From assembly GCF_050003625.1 (NCBI RefSeq), contig NC_134400.1, positions 48,349,096-48,413,095 of the forward strand: DNA of 64,000 bases, written 5' to 3'. Position 1 is the first letter of the stretch. Each line of letters begins with the position of its first letter. Below, piece by piece: positions 55,220 to 64,000 of this stretch. Made by a program: the position numbers and the translations under genes. The notes under the pieces were generated by a model. It did not search any database, had not been told where the DNA came from, and worked only from the letters and a program-made list of their open reading frames with translations. The DNA is from Haematobia irritans (Eukaryota; Arthropoda; Insecta; Diptera; Muscidae).

Positions 55220-57422
55220 AACAAGTATATACGGCCGTAAGTTCGGCCAGGCCGAAGCTTATGTACCCTCCATCATGGATTGCGTAGAAACTTCTTCTAA
55301 ACACTGCCATCCAGAATCGAATTACTTAAGTTGCGGTAACGCTTGCCGATGGCAAGGTAACTTAAAACCTCCTAACACCATCTTCTAAATTGTATGTAAG
55401 TCCACACGTGGTATATATTGAATCAAAAAAGATCGATCCAATACGTATATAATTCAGTTTGTCAAAGTAGACATAAAATTTTTACAAAATTTTCTACAGA
55501 AATAAAATTAAAAAAAAAAATTCTATAGAAATAAAACTTTCACAAAATTTTCTATAGAAATAAAAATTTTGACAAAATTTTCTATAGAAAGAAACTTTTG
55601 ACAAAAATTTCTACAGAAATAAAATTTTAACAAAATTTTCTATAGAAATAAACTTTTGACAAAATTTTCTATAGAAATAAAATCTTGGTAGATTATTTTT
55701 GGCTCGAGTGGCAACCATGATTATGAACCGAATAAAATTTTGACAAAAATTTCTACAGAAATAAAATTTTGACAAAATTTTCTATAGAAATAAAGTTTTG
55801 ACAATGATGAAAATTTTATTATGAACCGAATAAAATTTTAACAAAATTTTCTCTAGAAATAAAATTTTGGTAGATTATTTTTGGCTCTAGTGGCAACCAT
55901 GATTATGAACCGATATGGACCAATTTTTGTGTGATTGGACCAATTTTGGTATGGTTGTTAGCGACCATATACTAACACCACGTTCCTAATTTGAACCGGA
56001 TCGGATGAATTTTGCTCCTCCAAGAGGCTCCGGAGGTCAAATCTGGAGAACGTTTTATATGGGGGCTATATATAATTATGGACCGATATGGACCAATTCT
56101 GCCACGGTTGTTAAAGATCATATACTAACACCATGTTCCAAATTACAACCGGATTGGATGAAATTTGCTTTTCTTGGTGACTTCGCAAGCCAAATCTGGG
56201 GATCGGTTTATATGGGGGCTATATATAATTATGAACCGATGTGGACCAATTTTTGCATGGTTGTTAGAGACCATATACCAATATCATGTACCAAATTTCA
56301 GGCGGATCGAATGAAATTTGCTTCTCTTTGAGGCTCCGCAACCCAAATCTGGGGATCGGTTATATGGGCGCTATATATAATTATGGACCGATGTGGACCA
56401 ATTTCTGCACGGTTGTTAGAGACCATATACCAATACCATGTACCAAATTTCAGCCGGATCGGATGCAATTTACTTCTCTTTGAGGCTTCGCAAGCCAAAT
56501 CTGGAGATCGGTTTATATGGGGGCTATATATAATTATGGACCGATGTGGACCAATTTTTGCATGATTATTAGAGACCATATACCAACACCATGTACCAAA
56601 TTTCAGCCGGATCGGATGAAATATGCTTCTCTTAGAGGCTCCACAAGCCAAATCTGGGGATCGGTTTATATGGGGGCTATATATAATTAAGGACCGATAT
56701 GGACCAATTTTTGCATGGTTGTTAGAGACCATATACCAACATCATGTACCAAATTTCAGCCGGATCGGATGAAATTTTCTTCTCTTTGAGGCTCGGCAAG
56801 CCAAATCTGGGGATCGGTTTATATGGGGGCTATATATAATTATAGACCGATGTTAACCAATTTTTGCACGGTTGTTAGAGACCATATACCAACACCATGT
56901 ACCAAAATTCAGCCGGATCGGATGAAATTTGCTTCTCTTTTAGGCTCCGCAAGCCAAATCTGGGGATCGGTTTATATGGGGGCTATATATAATTATGAAC
57001 CGATGTGGACCAATTTTTGCATGGTTGTTAGAGACCATATACCAACACCATATACCAAATTTCAGCCGGATCGGATGAAATATGCTTCTGTTAGAGGCTC
57101 CACAAGCCAAATCTGAGGGTCCCTTTATATGGGGGCTATACGTAAAAGTGGAGCGATATGGCCCATTTTCAATACCATCCGACCTACATCGGTAACAACT
57201 ACTTGTGCCAAGTTTCAAGTCGATAGCTTATTTTGTTCGGAAGTTAGCGTGATTTCAACAGACGGACGGACGGACGGACGGACGGACGGACATGCTTAGA
57301 TCGACTCAGAATTTCACCACGACCCAGAATATATATACTTTATGGGGTCTTAGAGCAATATTTCGATGTGTTACAAACGGAATGACAAAGTTAATATACC
57401 CCCATCCTATGATGGAGGGTAT
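55220..57422 (-). mobile_element. HINE type A, full length (X3)
   Basis: Complete minus-strand element inserted in the outer HINE: 3' end at 55220-55290, 29-bp array 55470-55870, 153-bp repeats to 57110, ACGGACGG core near 57260-57292, 5' hairpin 57394-57422. The flanks join as GATATTTAACAACCATGCC, matching the uninterrupted copy near 36901-36918, with no target duplication. It is close to X1 along its length. Confidence 0.85.
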
Positions 57423-58415
57423 AACAACCATGCCAAAAGTGGTCCATATCAGTCCATAATCATATATAGCCGCCATATAAACCGATCCCGAGATTTGGTT
57501 TTGGAACCTCTTGGATGAGCAAATTTCATGCGAGTCAGTTGAAATTTGGTACATTGTGCTAGTATATGGCCGTTAACAAACATGCCTAACTAGGAACATA
57601 TCGGTCTATAGTTATATATAGCCCTCAGATAAATCGATCCCCAATCACACAAAAATTGGTCCATATCAAGTTCATAATTGTATATAGCCCCCATATAAGC
57701 GACACCCATATTTCAATTCTGGCTCCCTACGTACCGTGCAAAAGTCCATATCGATTCGTAATTATTTGTAGACTTACATTCATTTTTGTCTAATATATAC
57801 CACGTGTGGACTAACTCACAATTTAGAAAACGATTTAAGATACCACAACCCAAGTAATTCGATTGTGTATAACCGTCTTTCGTAGAAGTTTCTACGCAAT
57901 CCATGGTGGAGGGTACATAAGATTCGGCCTGGCGGAACTTACGGCCGTTTATACTTGTTTTCAGTTTATGAAGACTATATCAGATTCTGGATTTATAAGA
58001 ATCATTATACCCTTCACTACTACTGTGGTACAGGGTATAATAACTTTGTGCATTTGTATGTAACGCCAAGAAGGAAAAGTCGGAGACCCTTCGTTTAGTA
58101 TACCGATCGTCTTAGAATTAAATTCTGAGTCGATTTAGCGATGTCCGTCTGTCTGTCTGTTGATGTATTTTTGTGTGCAAAGTACAGCTCGCAGTTTTAG
58201 TCCGATTGTCCTAAAATTTGGTATAGGGTCCTGTTTCGGCTCAAAGACAATCCCTATTGATTTTGGAAAAAATCGGTTTAGATTTAGATATAGCCGCCAT
58301 ATATATTTTTAACCGATCTGGTCATAATTGGCGTGTATATCAACCGATCTTCCTCAAATTCCGTACATCCCAATATTTTATGAGTCTCGAAAAACTTGCA
58401 AAATATCAGCCAAAT

Positions 58416-58900
58416 CGGTTCAGATTTAGATATAGCTCCCATATATAGCTTTCGCCCGATTTACACTCATTTGCCCACAGAGGCCAATTTTTTGCTCCGA
58501 TTTAGTTGAAATTTTGCAGAGAGAGTAGAATTAGCATTATAGCTATGCGTGTCAAATTTGGTTGAAACCGGTTCAGATTTAGATATAGCTCCCATATATA
58601 GCCTTCGCCCGATTTACACTCAAATGACCACAGAGGCCAATTTTTTGCCCCGATTTAGTTGAAATTTTGCACAGGGAGTAGAATTAGCATTGTAGCTATG
58701 CTTGCCAAATTTGGTTGAAATCGGTTCAGATTTAGATACATCTCCCATATATAACTTTCGCCCGATTTACACTCATATGACCACAGAGGCCAATTTTTTG
58801 CTCCGATTTAGTTTAAATTTTGCACAGGGAGTAGAATTAGCATTGTTGCTATGCGTGCCAAATTAGGTTGAAATCGGTTCAGATTTAGATATAGCTCCCA
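58416..58900. repeat. 153-bp tandem repeat array of HINE type C
   Basis: CGGTTCAGATTTAGA begins at 58416, 58569, 58722 and 58875, exactly 153 bases each. Apart from short CCCATATA-like cores, the unit does not resemble the type A or B units. Confidence 0.9.
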
Positions 58901-59104
58901 TATATATGTTTTTCTGATTTGGACAAAAATTGTCAAAATAACAACATTTTCCTTGTAAAATCGCTACTGCTTAGTCGAAAAGTTGTAAAAATTACTCTAA
59001 TTTTCCTAAGCTTCTAATACATATATATCGATCAATAAATCATAAATAAACTTTTGCGAAGTTTCCTTAAAATTGCTTCAGATTTAAATGTTTCCCATAT
59101 TTTT

Positions 59105-61196
59105 ATACCCTCCATCATAGGATGGGGGTATATTAACTTTGTCATTCCGTTTGTAACACATCGAAATATTGCTCTAAGACCCCATAAAGTATATATATTC
59201 TGGGTCGTGGTGAAATTCTGAGTCGATCTAAGCATGTCCGTCCGTCCGTCCGTCCGTCCGTCCGTCTGTTGAAATCACGCTAACTTCCGAACGAAACAAG
59301 CTATCGACTTGAAACTTGGCACAAGTAGTTGTTATCGATGTAGGTCGGATGGTATTGAAAATGGGCCATATCGGTCCACTTTTACGTATAGCCCCCATAT
59401 AAAGGGACCCTCAGATTTGGCTTGTGGAGCCTCTAACAGAAGCATATTTCATCCGATCCGGCTGAAATTTGGTACATGGTGTTGGTATATGGTCTCTAAC
59501 AACCATGCAAAAATTGGTCCATATCGGTCCATAATTATATATAGCCCCCATATAAACCGATCCCCAGATTTGGCTTGTGGAGCCTCTAAGAGAAGCATAT
59601 TTGATCCGATCCGGCTGAAATTTGGTACATGGTGTTAGTATATGGTGTCTAACAATCATGCAAAAATTGGTCCACATCGGTTCATAATTATATATAGCCC
59701 CCATATAAACCGATCCCCAGATTTGGTTTGTGGAGCCTCTAAGAGAAGCATATTTCATCCGATCCGGCTGAAATTTGGTGCATGGTGTTGGTATATGGTC
59801 TCTAACAACCATGCAAAAATTGGTCCATATCGGTCCTTAATTATATATTGCCCCCATATAAACCGATCCCCAGATTTGGCTTGTGGAGCCTCTAAGAGAA
59901 GCATATTTCATCCGATCCGGCTGAAATTTGGTACATGGTGTTGGTATATGGTCTCTAACAATCATACAAAGATTGGTCCACATCGGTCCATAATTATATA
60001 TAGCCCCCATATAAACCGATCTCCAGATTTGGCTTGCGAAGCCTCAAAGAGAAGCAAATTGCATCCGATCCGGCTGAAATTTGGTACATGGTATTGGTAT
60101 ATGGTCTCTAGCAACCGTGCAAAAATTGGTCTACATCGGTTCATAATTATATATAGCGCACATATAAACCGATCCCTAGATTTGGGTTGCGGAGCCTCTA
60201 AGAGAAGCAAATTTCATCCGATCCGGCTCAAATTTGGTACATGGTATTGGTATATGGTCTCTAGCAACCGTTCAAAAATTGGTCCATATCGGTCCATAAT
60301 TATATATAGCCCCCATATAAAACGTTCTCCAGATTTGACCTCCGGAGCCTCTTGGAGGACCTAAATTCATCCGATCGAATTAGGAACGTGGTGTTAGTAT
60401 ATGGTCGCTAACAACCATACCAAAATTGGTCCAATCACACTGAAATTGGTCCATATCGGTTCATAATCATGGTTGCCACTAGAGCCAAAAATAATCTACC
60501 AAAATTTTATTTCTATAGAAAATTTTGGCAAAATTTTATTTCTAGAGAAAATTTTGTTAAAATTTTATTCGGTTCATAATAAAATTTTCATCATTGTCAA
60601 AATTTTATTTCTATAGAAAATTTTGTTCAAAAGTTTATTTATATAGAAAATGTTGTTAAAATTTTATTTCTGTAGACATTTTTGTCAAAATTTTCTTTCT
60701 ATAGAAAATCGAGCCAAAAATAATCTACCAAGATTTTATTTCTATAGAAAATTTTGTCAAAAGTTTATTTCTATAGAAAATTTTGTTAAAAGTTTATTTC
60801 TGTAGACATTTTTGTCAAAATTTTCTTTCTATAGAAAAGTTTGTGAAAATTTTTATTTCTATAGAAAAGTTTGTGAAAATTTTATTTCTATAGAAAATTT
60901 TGTTAAAATTTTATTTCTGTAGAAAATTTTGTCAAAATTTTATGTCTACTTTGTCAAACTGAATTATATACGTATTGGATCGATCTTTTTTTATTTAATA
61001 TATACCACGTATGGACTTACATACAATTTAGAAGATGGTGTTAGGAGGTTTTAAGATACCTTGCCATCGGCAAGCGTTACCGCAACTTAAGTAATACGAT
61101 TGTGGGTGGCAGTGTTTAGAAGAAGTTTCTACGCAATCCATGATGGAGGGTACATAAGCTTCGGCCTGGCCGAACTTACGGCCGTATATACTTGTT
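59105..61196 (+). mobile_element. HINE type A, full length (X4)
   Basis: 5' hairpin at 59105, (GTCC)6-7 core near 59237-59268, 153-bp repeats 59410-60340, long 29-bp array 60500-60950, 3' end 61150-61196. It lies inside the type C element in a T-rich site (CATATTTT before, TACTAACA after). Confidence 0.85.
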
Positions 61197-61595
61197 TTTA
61201 CTAACATTGTGTTCCATCCTAGTCCATTAGCCGACTTAAATTTTGAGTCTATAGATTTTGTAGAAGTCTATCAAATTCTGTCCAGATCGAGTGATATTTA
61301 AATGTATGTATTTGGGACAAACCTTTATATATAGCCCCCAACACATTTATCGGATGTGATATGGTATCGAAAATTTAGATCTACAAAGTGGTGCAGGATA
61401 TAATATAGTCGGCCCCGCCCGACTTTAGACTTTCCTTACTTGTTTTTGTTTGAGTTTTAGAGGAATCATTAACATCTCTTGTAAGTGTGCAAGAGAGCCA
61501 CCGTGGTGCAATGGTTAGCATGCCCGGCTTGCATACACAAAGTCGTGGGTTCGATTCCTGCTTCGACCGAATACCAACAAGTTTTTCAGCCGTGG

Positions 61596-61630
61596 ATTAT
61601 CCCACCTCACTAATTCTGAGGTGGGATAAT
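61596..61630. other. Perfect 14-bp hairpin in the SINE body
   Basis: ATTATCCCACCTCA and its exact complement TGAGGTGGGATAAT are separated by seven bases (CTAATTC). The MITE is inserted at the right foot. Confidence 0.85.
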
Positions 61631-62542
61631 ACACCGAAAGAGTTCTCTTCGTTAATTTTAAGAAGAATTCTTCATTAACTATTCTTCGTGAATTCTTCAT
61701 TAAAATAACGAAATTTTCATTCATTTTCGTAAATTTTACGAAGAACATTTTACGAATATACGAAACTTCTACGAAATATTCTACATTAACTTTTCTTCGT
61801 TAAAAGTTCGTACTTTTAACGAAACTTTCTTCAAATTTCATGAATTTTGTGAAGAAGTTTTTACGAATATTTTACGAAACATTCTGCGTTAAAATTTCTT
61901 CATAAAAAGTACGAAACATTTTCTTAGAAATAACGAAGAAGTTTCATTGAAGTTGTAAAATTTCCGTTTGCGGCATTAAATTGTATTTTATAATGTGCGT
62001 GAGTGTATTATTTTATTCTATTTTTTAATGCAAATCTATGCTACTTCTCATTTGGGTGATAGCGCGCTATGAATCAAAGTGAAGCAATAAAACAAAAAAT
62101 TATTCAAAAACTTAAGATGTAAAGTAGTGATGTCATTTTTCACACTTGTAACTATAACCAAATGCACTTTCGACTATAAATTTTTTTCTAAAAGTTCAAA
62201 CATTTTTGAAAAAAAAGTACGAAAGTTTTTCATAAAAAGTACGAAAATTTTTCATAAAAACTACGAAATTTTTCATAAAAAGTACGAAACATTTTCATAA
62301 AAAGAACGAAATTGTTTCATAAAAAGTACGAAGATTTTTCATAAAAATTACGAAGATTCTTCATAAAAAGTACGAATTTTTTTCGTACAAACTACGAAAA
62401 TTTTGGAAGAACTTTTCTTCAAAGAAAGTACGAAATATTTCGTACTTTTAATGAAAAGTTTCTTTGGTTGTAAAACAATGACAAAATTCGTACTTTTAAC
62501 GAAATTTTTCGTTCTTTTTACGAAGAAAATTCTTTCGGTGTA
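61630..62542. mobile_element. MITE with 25-bp inverted ends and internal 20-bp repeats
   Basis: Left end TACACCGAAAGAGTTCTCTT and right end (reverse complement) TACACCGAAAGAATTTTCTT. The interior is dominated by CGAAA/TTTCG motifs; at 62215-62400 about nine tandem units of CATAAAAAGTACGAAATTTT occur. Non-coding. Confidence 0.75.
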
Positions 62543-63570
62543 GTCTAAGTGAGCCTGATACATCGGGCTGCCACCTAACCTAACGTAACCTATGTGTGCA
62601 AGAAAATTATCTTAAATCTGTAAATTTTCACCCGAGAAGTAAAATCTGGAAATTTTACATTGAGTTTCAAGCAATTTTCATTATCAGTGCGCCTTCTATG
62701 CCCTCAAGAAGTGAAATCGGTCTATATGGAGGCATTACCAAATGGACCGATAAAAACTTAATCCGATACACGTTTTTGTGAGCCTAAAATACCAGAATAT
62801 TTACAATTTCAGGCAAATCGGATAAAAACTACGGTTTCTAGAAACGCAAGGAGTTAAATTGGGAGATCGTTCTTATGGGGGCTATACCAAAATATGGACC
62901 GATACTCACCGTTTTCGGCACACCTCTTCATGGTCCTAAAATACCTCTGGATTTCCAATTTCAGTCAAATTGGATAAAACTACGGTTTCTATAAGACCAA
63001 GACCCCAAATCAGGAGGTCGGTTTATATGGGGACCATACCAAAACATGGACCGATGCTCATTTTTGGCACAGCTCTTTAAGGTTCTAAAATACATATAGA
63101 TTTCCAATTTCAGGTAAATTGAATGAAAACTGCGGATTGTAGAAGCCCAAGAAGTAAATTTGGGAGATCGGTCTATATGGGGGCTATACCAAAACATGAG
63201 CCGATACTCACCATTTTTGGCACACCTCTTTATGGTCATAAAATACCTTTGGATTTCAAATTTCAGGCAAATTAGATATGAACTACGATTTCTATAAGGC
63301 CAAGACTGATATAGCGCATCTTCGAACTTGACCGGCCTGCAGACAAAAGACGAGCTTGTGCAAAATTTCAGCAAGATTTCTTCATTATTAAAGACTGTAG
63401 CGTGATTACAACAGACAGCCAGACAGACGGACATGGTTATATCGTCTTAGAATTTCTCCCTGATCAAGAATATATATACTTTATATAGTCGAAAATTTAT
63501 ATTTCGATGTGTTACAAACGGAATGACAAACTTATTATACCCCCGCCACCATTCTATGGTGGTGGGTATA

Positions 63571-64000
63571 ATACAGTTTCTAGAAGCCCAAGAAGTAAAA
63601 TAGGGAGATCGGTCTATATGGGGGCTATACCAAAATATGGACCGATAGGCACCATTTTCGGCACACCTTTTTATGGTCCTAAAATACCTCTGGATTTCCA
63701 ATTTCAAGCAAATTGGATAAAAACTACGGTTTTTATAAGCCCAAGACCCCAAACCGGGAGGTCGGTTTATATGAGGACCATATGAAAACTTGGACCGATA
63801 TAGCCTATCTTCGAACTTGACCTGGCTGCAAACAAAAAACGAATCTGTGCCAAATTTCAGGACGATATCGCCATTATTGAAGGCTGTAGCGTCATTGCAA
63901 CAGACAGACAGACGGTCAGACGGACATGCTTATATCGTCTTAGAATTTCTCCCTGACCAAGAATATATATACTTTATATGGTCGGAAATCGATATTTCGA
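63571..64000 (-). mobile_element. HINE type B, cut by the window end
   Basis: Repeat units (TATATGGGGGCTATACCAAA near 63617), GACAGACAGACGGTCAGACG core near 63903-63925 and the TATATATACTTTATATGGTC block at the end. It follows directly on the 5' hairpin of the previous type B element in the same orientation. Confidence 0.7.

Larger units (their letters stand above)
46976..57958 (+). mobile_element. HINE type A, split by an errantivirus and by another HINE
   Basis: 5' hairpin at 46976-47006, core with GTCCGTCCGCCTG near 47117-47130, 153-bp repeats 47270-47557, continuing at 55107-55219 and 57423-57740, and the 3' end at 57890-57958. Sequence continuity across both insertions matches the related copies at 33603-35042 and 36189-37464. 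The inserted elements are the errantivirus 47558-55106 and HINE X3 55220-57422. Confidence 0.8.
58007..61445 (+). mobile_element. HINE type C, split by HINE X4
   Basis: 5' hairpin 58007-58041 (TATACCCT...AGGGTATA), GTCTGTCTGTCTG core near 58146-58160, 153-bp repeats 58270-58900, then X4, then the rest 61197-61445 ending GTGGTGCAGGATATAATA, the imperfect palindrome AGTCGGCCCCGCCCGACT and TTACTTGTT. This copy ties the type C 5' and 3' ends to one element. Confidence 0.8.
61495..62593 (+). mobile_element. tRNA-derived SINE with a LINE-like tail, split by a MITE
   Basis: The tRNA-related head has A box GTGGTGCAATGGTTAGCATG and B box GGGTTCGATTCC. It is followed by a 14-bp hairpin (61596-61630), the inserted MITE, then the tail GTCTAAGTGAGCCTG...CATCGGGCTGCCAC and CCTAACCTAACG. 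A 10-bp target duplication GTGTGCAAGA lies at 61485-61494 and 62594-62603. The tail matches the 3' end of the LINE at 15428-15500, so that LINE family probably supplies the machinery. It should be transcribed by Pol III. Confidence 0.85.
57959..63570 (-). mobile_element. HINE type B, outer element of a five-element nest
   Basis: 5' hairpin at 63536-63570 (TATACCCACCACCAT on the minus strand), core with GACAGACGGACATGG near 63415-63435, 150-153-bp repeats 62690-63300, unique segment 62603-62690 continuing at 61446-61484 and 57959-58006. Those three segments align in order with 45280-45470. It is interrupted by a type C HINE (58007-61445) and a SINE (61495-62593). The 3' end is missing at 57959, where it abuts another HINE. 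Confidence 0.75.

Overview
The window looks like intergenic, repeat-dense DNA from a higher (calyptrate, probably muscid) fly. The DNA is AT-rich. It is packed with INE-1/DINE-1-like elements (short non-autonomous relatives of Helentrons, here called HINEs) that start TATACCC, carry a (GTCC)n microsatellite core and end TACTTGTT. The other elements are fly-type as well: Tc1/mariner, an insect errantivirus and jockey/I-like LINEs. The species call is inference. I see no host single-copy gene and no RNA gene of the host. Nearly all protein-like ORFs are transposon proteins, and most of the rest are read-through of tandem repeats.

Layout. 1-6.4 kb: two copies of an AT-rich repeat with tRNA-like modules flank a HINE that was hit by a DD41D mariner and by another AT-rich repeat. 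6.4-9.3 kb: a decayed DD34D mariner inside two HINE pieces facing opposite ways. 9.7-13.4 kb: the best-preserved gene-bearing element, a CACTA-like DNA transposon with terminal inverted repeats, a TGT target duplication, a 623-codon transposase gene and a second gene with three phase-consistent introns encoding a DUF4806-like protein. 14-20 kb: HINE pieces and a minus-strand LINE with ORF1, RT and RNase H. 20.4-26.7 kb: a Ty3/gypsy-type LTR retrotransposon (minus strand, ATAT duplication) in an AT-rich repeat. 27.2-32 kb: a mariner containing a LINE containing a full HINE. 32-42 kb: mostly HINEs, some joined end to end. 42.8-46.2 kb: an inverted duplicate of 19.4-20.7 plus 26.6-27.2 kb, carrying a DD37E transposon and a 219-bp MITE. 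47-58 kb: a HINE containing an errantivirus (gag, pol, env; TATA duplication) and a second HINE. 58-63.6 kb: a five-element nest (type B HINE holding a type C HINE that holds a type A HINE, and a SINE that holds a MITE).

The HINEs form three sequence families (A, B, C). In each, the 3' subterminal segment is the reverse complement of that family's own 5' terminus, and each has an internal tandem array with a period of about 153 bp. Nested copies and duplicated blocks expose many empty sites, so boundaries and target duplications could be read directly for several elements. How the genes work together is visible only within elements: transposase plus accessory protein in the CACTA-like element, gag-pol-env in the errantivirus, and a SINE that shares the 3' tail of the I/LOA-like LINE in the same window.
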